DNA of 10,400 nt from Ettlia oleoabundans. Taxonomy: Eukaryota > Chlorophyta > Chlorophyceae > Chlamydomonadales. Each line of letters opens with the position of its first letter. Positions within the stretch are counted from its first letter, which is position 1. Made by a program: the position numbers and the translations under genes. The notes below the pieces were generated by a model, which was given only the letters and a program-made list of their open reading frames with translations, made no database searches and was not told the DNA's origin. The DNA lies in the NCBI GenBank assembly GCA_019693395.1, contig JAAMXP010001986.1:1-10400 (forward strand), written 5' to 3'. Shown one piece after another: positions 1 to 7,700 of this stretch.

Positions 1-307
1 GCGCGCGCGCGATGGGGGACGGGGGCGACGGCTGGCGGTTGGCTTGGAGGTTCATTCTGACCGTCTGGCTGGAGGTTGTTTTGGTTGGGCAGTGGAACGA
101 TGGTGGTGGTGATGGCGGGGGATGTGGGCCTGGCTAGTTTGCACTCCCGTCTGTGTTTGAGGGCGCCAAAGGCGGCCATGTTCATAGTGCTGGGGCACAC
201 CTGGGCGGTGCTGCCCATGTATCTCTCCCCACGTTGCTGTTGTTGACAGAACTCTCTTTATTGCTCCTGTATCTGTCGTTTTGTATGTGATTGTGCGTGC
301 AATGCAG
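1..307 (+). other. Non-coding stretch, probably intron of the left-edge gene
   Basis: It starts with (GC)5 and is G/T-rich, with no substantial open frame on either strand. It becomes pyrimidine-rich and then ends in TGCAG at 303-307, as expected of an intron before the coding-like stretch that starts at 308. Confidence 0.4.
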
Positions 308-729
308 TCACCTGATCAGGGCCGGCATACTGCTCACCATCCAGCAGCGGCTAGGTAGCGACCCCCTGCACCATACGCACAGCAGCAGCAGCACCGTCGG
401 CAAGCGGCAGCGCGGCGGGCAGGGGACGCCAGGTGCTGGCGGCAAGCACGTGCCGCTGCTCAGGAGGGCCAAGGAACCAGCGGTGGAGGAACGGCTGCTG
501 AAGCTGGCTGCAGCACGGGAGGCAGCGGCAGGAGTGGAGGCTGGAGGAGCTTCGGCAGAGCATGCAGGGGCGCGAGGAGCAGCAGCAGTGGCGGAGGCAG
601 GGGGGCCAGGTGGTGGGCAGGTGGCAGCTATTGGAGGAGGGATGTGACCTGCGGTTTGCCGTCTCTGGAGGTGCCACATGGTGCTGGTGTGCCCTCGCAC
701 AGTGCACTCGAGGGATACTGCCCCCTTAG
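308..729 (+). CDS. Possible 3'-terminal coding exon of an unrecognised plus-strand gene
   Basis: After a T-rich tract and an acceptor-like TGCAATGCAG, a frame with strongly G/C-ending codons reads HLIRAGILLTIQQRLGSDPL and later LLRRAKEPAVEERLLKLA. It stays open to TGA at 645-647 but becomes Ala/Gly low-complexity after about 510. Another frame, open from 502 to TAG at 727-729, reads RQRQEWRLEELRQSMQGREE and then GRWQLLEEGCDLRFAV, which looks more protein-like and coiled-coil. The true product may switch frame between about 502 and 545, by a splice or a base error. I do not recognise the family. Its upstream exons are outside the window. Confidence 0.35.
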
Positions 730-2181
730 CCCAAGCGCTGCTGGCCCCAGGTTAGGTGCCTGCCTTTGCCAATTACCGTGTATGCCCAGTCAACCCTTGA
801 CCATTACATTGAGGCACTACGACTCAACTCTTGTGTGCCTGACATGCAACAGAGTAACAGGGAATGCCGGGCAGAAGGTTTATCGAGGTTGGCAGCCTAG
901 CAAGCAATGCAGGTGGAAAAGTTGCGGGGAGCCGCCTGCCGCTGTGCATGCAATGTGCAATTCAACAGGATCACATTGCCTTCATGGCACTCCCAAAAAG
1001 GAAGGCTGTGTGTCAGAACCTCCTGGGCTCCTTGAAAGCGGCAAGCATCTTCCTGCTGCCTGCCAGGGTCGGCAGCGTGCGGCCGTGGATGGCACGCTTG
1101 GCACTTGCGGCATCCTGGATGCGCCTGCACACAACAAACATACATACGTGGAGCCCCCGACAAAGCCGCCAGGACACAACAGTTGATGCACTTCGCTCTG
1201 CAATCAGGATGTGTAGGGTGCTGACTCTCCCCCCATCAATACAGCAGGAAACACCCGGGCAACTCTGCACCGCCCAAGTAGCACCACAGCAAACTGCGCT
1301 GTTCAAAGTATTGAGCACAAGTGCAGGTGAGAGGATGGCAGTACATGGCCCTGCACCTGAACTGCGCAAAGCAGTACAGCTCCCCGCCATCTTCGCCTCC
1401 ACCCAGCATCAGCTCTGTCAATTCGCCATACCTGCACAGAGAGAAGCACCCGTGTGGCTAGGTACAGACAAGGGTAGGCACTCGCAGTCAAATACTGAGC
1501 GGTTGAAGCCGTTGTCAGAACTTTGACAATCCGTTGGTAGCCAGCCCATTCCCCGCCGTTCAAGGGCCAAACTTTCTATGAATGGTGCCTGAGGCACGGA
1601 GGACATTGAGATGCTACGGCGGCTGGCTGTCACCAGGGCCGAACAGAAGTAACAACACGCAGCGCTGGCTGGCTATATCTGGCGCCATCAGCCACGGGGG
1701 CTACACATCAGTCGCGGCACGCTGGGCTCGACCTGCCTACCTGCTCCGTTCTTCACGTACATCCGTCTTCTTCGTGTTCCGTGGGAAGAAGCCTATGAAA
1801 ACACGGGTGGTGGGTGTGTCAGTCACATCAGAGCGGTTGCTGCAGAGCAGGCAAGCAGCGGGACGTGAAGGCAATTGTGGACATGGCGGTAGAGGGGCAG
1901 GGTTTGCAGCATTGGTGGGGCAGATTACAAGTGTTGGAAAAGGAATTCACGATCGGTTGACTGATGTTTGAGAGCTACGCAGTAGAGAGGAGCTGAGGGT
2001 GGGCAGCAGCAGGCTCACGGACTGCTGCCCCCAACAAAGCTAGGAACGTGCAATAGTTGCAGTGCATGGTGCACCACGGCCAGGTGGCAGCAGGCAAAGG
2101 CGGGAGCAAGGCACATCGTGCGAAGAGCGCAGGCAGCAGCAAGCAGGCCATGTGCACGTTGCTGCTGCAGCGTCCCGCCCC
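730..2181. other. No supported gene; probable convergent 3' UTRs and intergenic DNA
   Basis: Open frames occur on both strands (for example plus 864-1526), but they lack consistent codon bias, recognisable motifs and splice-linked continuation. The right part up to about 1910 is probably the 3' UTR of the RRM gene. I found no plus-strand TGTAA for the left-edge gene. No inverted or terminal repeats of a transposon were seen. Confidence 0.55.
1925..1929 (-). terminator. Candidate polyadenylation signal TGTAA for the RRM gene
   Basis: TGTAA on the minus strand lies about 255 bases after the RRM gene's stop. TGTAA is the established polyadenylation motif in core chlorophytes such as Chlamydomonas, so its position supports both the gene end and the organism guess. 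A five-base match alone is weak. Confidence 0.45.
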
Positions 2182-2271
2182 TCACCCTTTGGCCAGGTGT
2201 CGGTTGATCTTGTCGATACTGCGGTACTCCAGCTTGAGAGGCGTCCTTCCATTGGGGCTCAGCCCAGGCAC
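2182..2271 (-). CDS. RRM gene last exon
   Basis: It encodes VPGLSPNGRTPLKLEYRSID and then KINRHLAKG, ending in TGA at 2184-2182. PLKLEYRS is the beta-4 strand that closes RRM2. The acceptor is TCCACTCAG, in phase 0 with the previous exon. Confidence 0.83.
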   Translation of the reverse strand: MPGLSPNGRTPLKLEYRSIDKINRHLAKG

Positions 2272-4274
2272 CTGAGTGGAGCAACAAAGGCAGCATGCGA
2301 GGGCATGGCCTGATGCAGCTGCGGTTGGGTATGCAGAGCGAACCATTCCCCATTCGGACAAGCTGAGCCCCCACAAAAGGATGGCAGCAGGAGCAGGCCG
2401 AACAACAGTTTCAAATGCAAATGAGATAGGTGAACATGAGGGTCAATGATTGAAGGCAGCGTACCGAGGTGCCGTTGACGGTTTTCAGGCACGCTTCCCC
2501 GTCATCGCCCCTGGCAAATGTGAGGAAGCCAATGTGCTGCTTGGGCACCACCGAGGTGTCAACCAGGGGATCAAATCTGCAGGTGGTGGTGGTACTGGAC
2601 AGGGGGTCGGCAGTGTATTGGTGTGTGTGTGTGTGTGTGCGTGTGTGTGGGTGTGGGTGGGTGGGTGGGTGGGGGAGGCTTGCACTCACTCAGACGCTTT
2701 CTGTGGGAGAGAAGCTGAACAACAGGAGCGTACATGGCAGTTTGGTCCATTGAATAAAAGCGTGGCCGAGCCTCTGCACATGTGCTATACTGGACGGCTG
2801 TGCGGGCAGCACGCACACAAGCGCACAAGCAGGCAGGAGGACGAGTGGGCAGGCAGTGGATGGTGCAAGCGAGGGAGCGCCAGGGCGCCAGGATGGCAGC
2901 GGCTCACTCACTTTGAAAAGTAGGTGCGGAGGTTCTCAGCTGTCAGCCCCGGACGGAGGTGCTGGATATAGATGCGGCAACGATCATCCCGCTCCCACTC
3001 AGCAACTGCGGGATCTGCCACCGCCCCGCCCTTGGCTGGCCCAGGCTGTGACTTCTTCGAATTGGGTGCTGCCGTTCCAGCTGCTGGTTTGCCTGCCGCC
3101 GATGAAGCGGGAGAAGCAGCCCAGGTGCCGTTGCCGCCACCGCTGTTGGTGCCGTTGGTGGTGGGAGCTGGCATGGAGGACTGCCAGTCTGCCGGAGGCA
3201 GCCAGTCCTGAGGGTTGTAACTGTGAACTCGGGTGGTTTGGGCGCCGCAGGGACAGGCAGAGCGGGGGTCTGGGGCGGGTGGGAGGGTGAGGCTGTGCCA
3301 GTCCCATTGGTGGAGAATGGGGCTGGCATGGGCACTGACGCACCGCTTTCAAAGGCGACGGCTGGAGCGGCGGCAGGAGCCGTCACTGACTGGGACACTG
3401 TTTGCGGGGCGGGGGCTGGGGGCGGGACGGGGGTCTGCAGCAACAAGGCAAATGCATGGGACAGCCCGGCTCAGAGCCAGGGAAGTCGCTGCTATGCAGG
3501 CAGGCAATAAAGCCAAACTTTCAACTGCCCAAGCGCAGACACTGCTAAACCTCGTGGTGCAGCTGAGTTGCTCCAGCTTGCTCCTGCAGCTACCCCTTGA
3601 TCGGTGCCTCACCTGCGTTTCCGGGCCTTTTCCGGGCCCAGCTGCCTGCACTTCGGTCAGAGCTGTCAGCACCCTAGCAGCCGCCCCGCCATCTGCCAGC
3701 TTCACTTCCAGGAACGTGCCCGCATAGGGGTGAGAGTCAAACAAGTCAACAGCGGAGGCAGCGTTCCCAGGGGTGTCGAACCACACCAGGGCGGCACAAG
3801 CGCCGCCTTTGAGAGTGGGCGAGAGAGTTACTGCCTGCATGACGGTGCCAGCATCGCCAACAGAGCCTGCAACTCGCTGCAATTGGTGCTCGCATCGATG
3901 CCTCCACCTGCACAAAGTTGCAGCAACCAGTAGGTGGGACAACGCGTGGCAACAAGTCGGTCCGACATTTAGCCGCCGCCTGGCAAGCGGTGGCTGTCGT
4001 GCTGTGTGTGCGGCGTCCTCGCGAGCATAATGCTGAACGTGGGCCCCACAGGCCTGGTCCTAGGGCTGGGAAGGCTACTAGCCGAGCTGCTTGCCAACAC
4101 GACCATCACGGGGCAGCTAGAGCGACTGAGTTTTGCCCCGCTAGCAGCATCAAGCGGACAATTGCCGCATATGTCGATCAGCAAAGGGCGGTGCAATGCC
4201 GGAGCAGAAGAACAGCAGGTGACGCTCACCAGGACGGCGCAAGACCCCATTGTAGAGCCACCTGGCTCCGACCG
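2182..4274 (-). CDS. Two-RRM RNA-binding protein, 5' end unresolved
   Basis: The proposed exons are 4274-4160, 3907-3613, 3434-3344, 3188-2912, 2576-2465 and 2271-2182. RRM1 has a beta-1/RNP2-like HLLFFCSGI, helix MRQL...LQRVAGSVGDAG, RNP1-like GGACAALVWF and beta-4 YAGTFLEVKLADG. A linker of about 100 residues rich in Ala, Pro, Gly and Asn follows. RRM2 has RNP2 CRIYIQHL, helix TAENLRTYFSKF, RNP1-like HIGFLTFA and ends PLKLEYRSIDKINRHLAKG before TGA. RRM proteins bind single-stranded RNA, but no specific family or target can be named. No in-frame ATG precedes RRM1 within its exon, so a first exon is missing or a base is wrong near 4245. It may share DNA with the 3' end of the channel gene. 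Confidence 0.78.
2465..2576 (-). CDS. RRM gene exon with RNP1 of RRM2
   Basis: It encodes FDPLVDTSVVPKQHIGFLTF and then ARGDDGEACLKTVNGTS. HIGFLTF takes the RNP1 position, with a Gly-Phe pair and terminal Phe but no leading Lys/Arg-Gly. The acceptor is CACCTGCAG, completing the Lys codon. The donor is TCG|GTACGC in phase 0. Confidence 0.85.
2618..2675. repeat. (GT)n and (GGGT)n simple repeat in an RRM-gene intron
   Basis: A GT dinucleotide tract from about 2620 passes into four GGGT units and a final G5. It lies in the intron 2577-2911. The part 2649-2675 has five G-runs of at least three separated by single T (one by TGT), a textbook G-quadruplex pattern on the plus strand. Confidence 0.95.
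2912..3188 (-). CDS. RRM gene exon: linker and first half of RRM2
   Basis: It encodes a Gly/Ala/Asn/Pro-rich linker (MPAPTTNGTNSGGGNGTW) and then EWERDDRCRIYIQHLRPGLT and AENLRTYFSK, the beta-1 (RNP2) and alpha-1 of RRM2. The donor is TCAAA|GTGAGT in phase 2. The 5' boundary is either the acceptor CCGGCAG ending at 3189 or further upstream, as discussed in the findings. Confidence 0.75.
3344..3434 (-). CDS. RRM gene linker exon
   Basis: It encodes TPVPPPAPAPQTVSQSVTAP and ends AVAFES. The acceptor is GTTGCTGCAG, and the phase fits the previous exon. The proposed donor is GCG|GTGCGT in phase 1. The same frame stays open and protein-like down to about 3225, so the exon's 3' end is uncertain. 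Confidence 0.6.
3613..3907 (-). CDS. RRM gene exon with most of RRM1
   Basis: It encodes LQRVAGSVGDAGTVMQAVTL, KGGACAALVWFDTPGNAASA and HPYAGTFLEVKLADGG. These are alpha-1, beta-2, RNP1-like beta-3, alpha-2 and beta-4. The acceptor is CTTTGTGCAG and the donor is ACGCAG|GTGAGG in phase 0. Confidence 0.82.
4160..4274 (-). CDS. RRM gene exon with RNP2 of RRM1
   Basis: The frame VGARWLYNGVLRRPGE then RHLLFFCSGIAPPFADRHMR has the beta-1/loop/alpha-1 pattern of an RRM. The acceptor is TTTTCATTGCAG. The donor CAATT|GTCCGC in phase 2 fits the next exon but is weak. An ATG at 4250-4248 lies in a different frame and does not give an RRM. Confidence 0.5.
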
Positions 4275-4511
4275 CTGCAATGAAAACCAGGAGAAGCCAC
4301 TAGCATCTCTCTTACTGACATCTAGCTATAAAGGGACTGGCTGTACAGCAGTACTTGCATCTTGATTCTGGATTCCACTTGATATCACCGGATATATCGC
4401 CAATGAGAGGAGGATACTATATAATCAACGGCAGCAAATCAAATCACAATAACATCAGATCCTATCTGTATGGAATAATGGGATGCAATGCCGCTCTCCA
4501 GCCCCTGCCAA
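4275..4511 (-). other. Intergenic stretch between the channel gene and the RRM gene
   Basis: Fewer than 250 bases separate the channel's stop from the first recognised RRM exon, which is on the same strand. The stretch must hold the channel 3' UTR and the 5' part of the RRM gene. The part from 4370 to 4475 is clearly AT-richer than the rest of the window. I see no TGTAA polyadenylation signal for the channel gene on the minus strand here. Confidence 0.6.
4416..4425 (-). promoter_or_regulatory. Candidate TATA element for the RRM gene
   Basis: The minus strand reads GATTATATAGTA in an AT-rich island about 145 bases upstream of the first recognised RRM exon. It is well placed for a core promoter driving the downstream gene. 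It is supported only by composition and position. Confidence 0.35.
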
Positions 4512-4766
4512 CTACGTCTCCTGAGAGCTACCTGCTGTGGCCGCCTCATCTATGCCATCTGCTGCCTCCTCCTCCTCCTCCTCCTCCTCCTCCTCCTCCT
4601 CCTCCATGCTGCTGCCTGATCCGCCATTGCCCATGCTCAGGTTCAAGTCCTCCTGCCTGAAAGGGTACTTCAAATGATCAGCAGATGCTGCCGCCTCTTC
4701 CGCCGACCTGACAACAACCATTGTGACCAGCTTGCAGCGGCAATCACCCGCGTTCCACACCTTGGC
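4512..4766 (-). CDS. Channel exon P (last): final RCK beta strand plus acidic tail
   Basis: It encodes AKVWNAGDCRCKLVTMVVV, the family's 'RKWSL.DVFVVI' final strand, and then a tail of about 60 residues not expected from plant members. The tail holds 13 uninterrupted Glu from a pure GAG repeat and ends AATAGSSQET before TAG at 4514-4512. The acceptor is GCGTGCAG. Confidence 0.88.
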   Translation of the reverse strand, partial: AKVWNAGDCRCKLVTMVVVRSAEEAAASADHLKYPFRQEDLNLSMGNGGSGSSMEEEEEEEEEEEEEAADGIDEAATAGSSQET

Positions 4767-7700
4767 CTGCACGCTAGACAGATGGCAGCTGTTGACGGCA
4801 ATGCACAGTATGAGAGTAATGCCCGACTCCCGACACTAGCACCCTGAAAGACTGCAGGCTGCTTGGACCCACCAGGCTTGCAGGCAGTCTGACCAACTAC
4901 TCTTTCAAGCGGGGCGGCCGGTGCAGAGCTCCATTGAGAAGGCCAGGACCGGGGCTCAACAGGGCAGCAGCGGGCCAGCGGCTGAAAGGACAGTAGCAGG
5001 GCCTGGCTGGAAAGCTCAGACACTTGGCCGCACCTTGCTGCGTTCCTCCACCCCTTGCGGGTTCACCACCATCTCAAGCGGCTCAGAAGGGGAGGAAGGA
5101 ATGCGGTACCATCCCAAGACAATCTGCATGCTTAGCATGACATCAATGTGTTCAAGGAATTTCAAGCACCAGGCATAGGCCACCAGGTTAACAAGCCAAC
5201 CTCCTGGCGACTGCTTGCAAAGTGCAGCTTCGTTAACCGCCGTCGGAAACAAACCTGACTGAACAGGCGCTCACCTGACGGACCGAGGCAGCACGTGCCT
5301 GCAGCTGCAGGAAGTTCAACTCTTCCCCCTCTGCTGCAAAGGCGGAGGCATCCTGCACGATCAGGTCGCTCTCCCGGCCCAGAACCATATAGGCTGACAA
5401 AAAACGGGGGTTGACAGCGACCTGTAGCAGCAACAGGTGCACATGAAAGGGAGTGCAATCTGTATTTAGGCAAAAGTCTTTAAGCAAGAAAGGGATAAAC
5501 ACAATCATGCTTGCCAGCGGGCCTGCACTCGAAGGAACACAGGATGGTTTACAGCTGTTGAAAGTGGGCTGACATGGTCTGTGAGCACAGGGGGATGCCA
5601 GGGAGACATGCAGTCTTTTCGTGAGGTGTGGGCCACAACAGCCGAGAACGATGGCTGGGATACTAGCTGCCCACGCAACACCCTTAACCAGCCCACAGAC
5701 TCTATCAGCCATTCAAAGCAGCGTGCCTGTGTGAGGGCCTTCGCCGCATAGCCTGCTGAGTTGACTGCTATGCCCAGGGGCAGGCGGGTGTCGTCCTCAA
5801 AGCGCGTGACCCCCACATACGTCAGCTTCTCACAGATGATGTTGATGTTGGGGTGACCCGCCTCCTGAACACAATACAATAGAACAGCAACTACTGGCGA
5901 TGGGGAACAGACAAAGGCGGCAGTTATGGCAATATCAAGGCACCCCACAGCAGCAATGTATCAACCGCTGCTTCTGCCTCCAGTGAGACGTTTCCCAACT
6001 ATGTCAATTACGCCAGCCACATCAATGCCTGGGTTCGAGCACCTTTTCATGCTTGCAATCATTTGTGAGTTCATTTGGCGCTAGACTCTATATAAACTTT
6101 GTTAGATATTCCTCCCTCCCCAGGCCGCACCTCCAGCAGCAGTCGTATGTTGAGTTGCACCATGAGCATGGCGGCATCCAGGGTCAGCATCTCGGCCTGG
6201 GACAGAAGGTGGAGGCCGCGGTCCGGGTCGGACGCATTGATATCCGCCCAGTAGGAGTCTGCAGTGAGGGTAAGACATGGTCTGGCAGAATCACAGGGAT
6301 TTGGTTACCGCCTGCCTTGTGAACACGCCACTGGGCATGGCATAACTGCAGGTGGCTAATGGCTGCTGCGGCAAGCGCTTAAACTCGGTGCCTACGTATT
6401 GAAGGGAAGCATGGGGGCTACCATGGGAAAGCTAGTTGTGGGAGGACGTACAGGGCAGGGGACAAACATCGATGCAGCGACTGCCTTTGCTACCACTGCC
6501 TATCAACCAGCGCCTGTCAACAAAAGGAAGCCCTTGGTATCGGTTCAGCAAGCCAGCTAACAACAATCTCTGCAGGCTGTTGCTGCTGGCTCTCAGCCCC
6601 TGCTGACTGACTCACCACACACCACGATGGCTGCCTGGAAGCGCGACACATCCAGCAGCCTGTGCATGTCGCTGCGGCTGCGCGGATCGCCACGCACATG
6701 CACCACGTCGATGTTCCTAATGTTGACCTGCTCACACCGCTCCCCTGCAAGCTTTCAAGTGATCCAGCAGTACAGGATGGCGCTGATTAGGCTACAATTG
6801 AATGCTCGCGTACAAACCATATCAGCACAAGCTTCTATGCCAGGCCTAGGCGTAAGCAAATCACACTTCGGCGCCTTCAGATGTGGCATACCACATCCCC
6901 AGGCGCTGTGGGGCTCCAGGACCTGTCTACAGCCGCATAACTCACTCAGGTACTCGGGAGACCAATCGTGCTCGTTGAAGAGCGTTACACGGCTGCCTGG
7001 TGGCAGGCCCTGCATCCCAGGCGCCGTTTCTTATGATACTTAGGACGTGAAACCTGCTGCCTGACATTGGCAGTGGAGCAGGCAAAACCTCAAACCAACA
7101 AGAAGTGTCACAATACACCCACCCAGACACCCAACCACACCAGCACCAGCAGTCACTTGCGCTCTTCCCACACATCCACCCGCCCACCTGGTCCGAGTGG
7201 TCCAACTCCGCCATCAGCTCCCACATGAAGGTCTGACCCATCCAACCACACACAAGCAGCTCATCGGCAGCAGCGCCCCCGGAGAGCAACCGACTGGCAT
7301 ACTGCGCTCGTTGTGTGTGGGGGCATGGGTGTGGGGTGTGGGGTTTGGGGGTCTGGGGGGCATGCCAGTAAAAAAATGCAAGCGCAGCAGCGAAGGTGGC
7401 TGAGCAAGAAGCATGCAGGGCGGGAAGCCGGAAATTATGCCCTGCCCACCACAGAACTTCATCAATCACATACATGAATGTGATGTCGTGTGCAGCTGAA
7501 CCTGTTAGCAGTGTTGATGTCCAGGGTTTGCTCTCACCTGTACCGGCAGCATGTACAGCCCCTGCAGGCTGCTCTGATACGGCTCCAGGGATCCTGCCAT
7601 TGCCATCCAAGGATTCTTCCGCGACATCTTCTTGCCGAACCCCAGCCCTAGCCCAAGCTTGATGGGCTGGTCGGGACTGGGGCGGGGAGCGGCTGCCAGC

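Noticed and set aside
864..1526. Long plus-strand open frame (220 codons)
   Set aside because: Its composition is mixed, with no motif, no clear codon bias and no splice-linked neighbours. It is probably chance in UTR or intergenic DNA.
3619..3640. Short tandem repeat TTTCCGGGCC
   Set aside because: It is explained by a repeated Gly-Pro-Gly-Lys-Gly-Pro coding segment in the RRM exon and is too short to be notable.
4640..4650. Perfect tRNA B-box-like GGTTCAAGTCC on the plus strand
   Set aside because: No A-box or cloverleaf can be drawn upstream, and the bases encode the channel's C-terminal tail on the other strand.
6025..6042. GGTTCGAG tRNA T-loop-like stretch
   Set aside because: The B-box is imperfect and no acceptor or anticodon stem pairs around it. 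It lies in a channel intron.
6084..6094. TATATAA-like element
   Set aside because: It lies inside channel intron 5865-6130 with no gene starting nearby on either strand.
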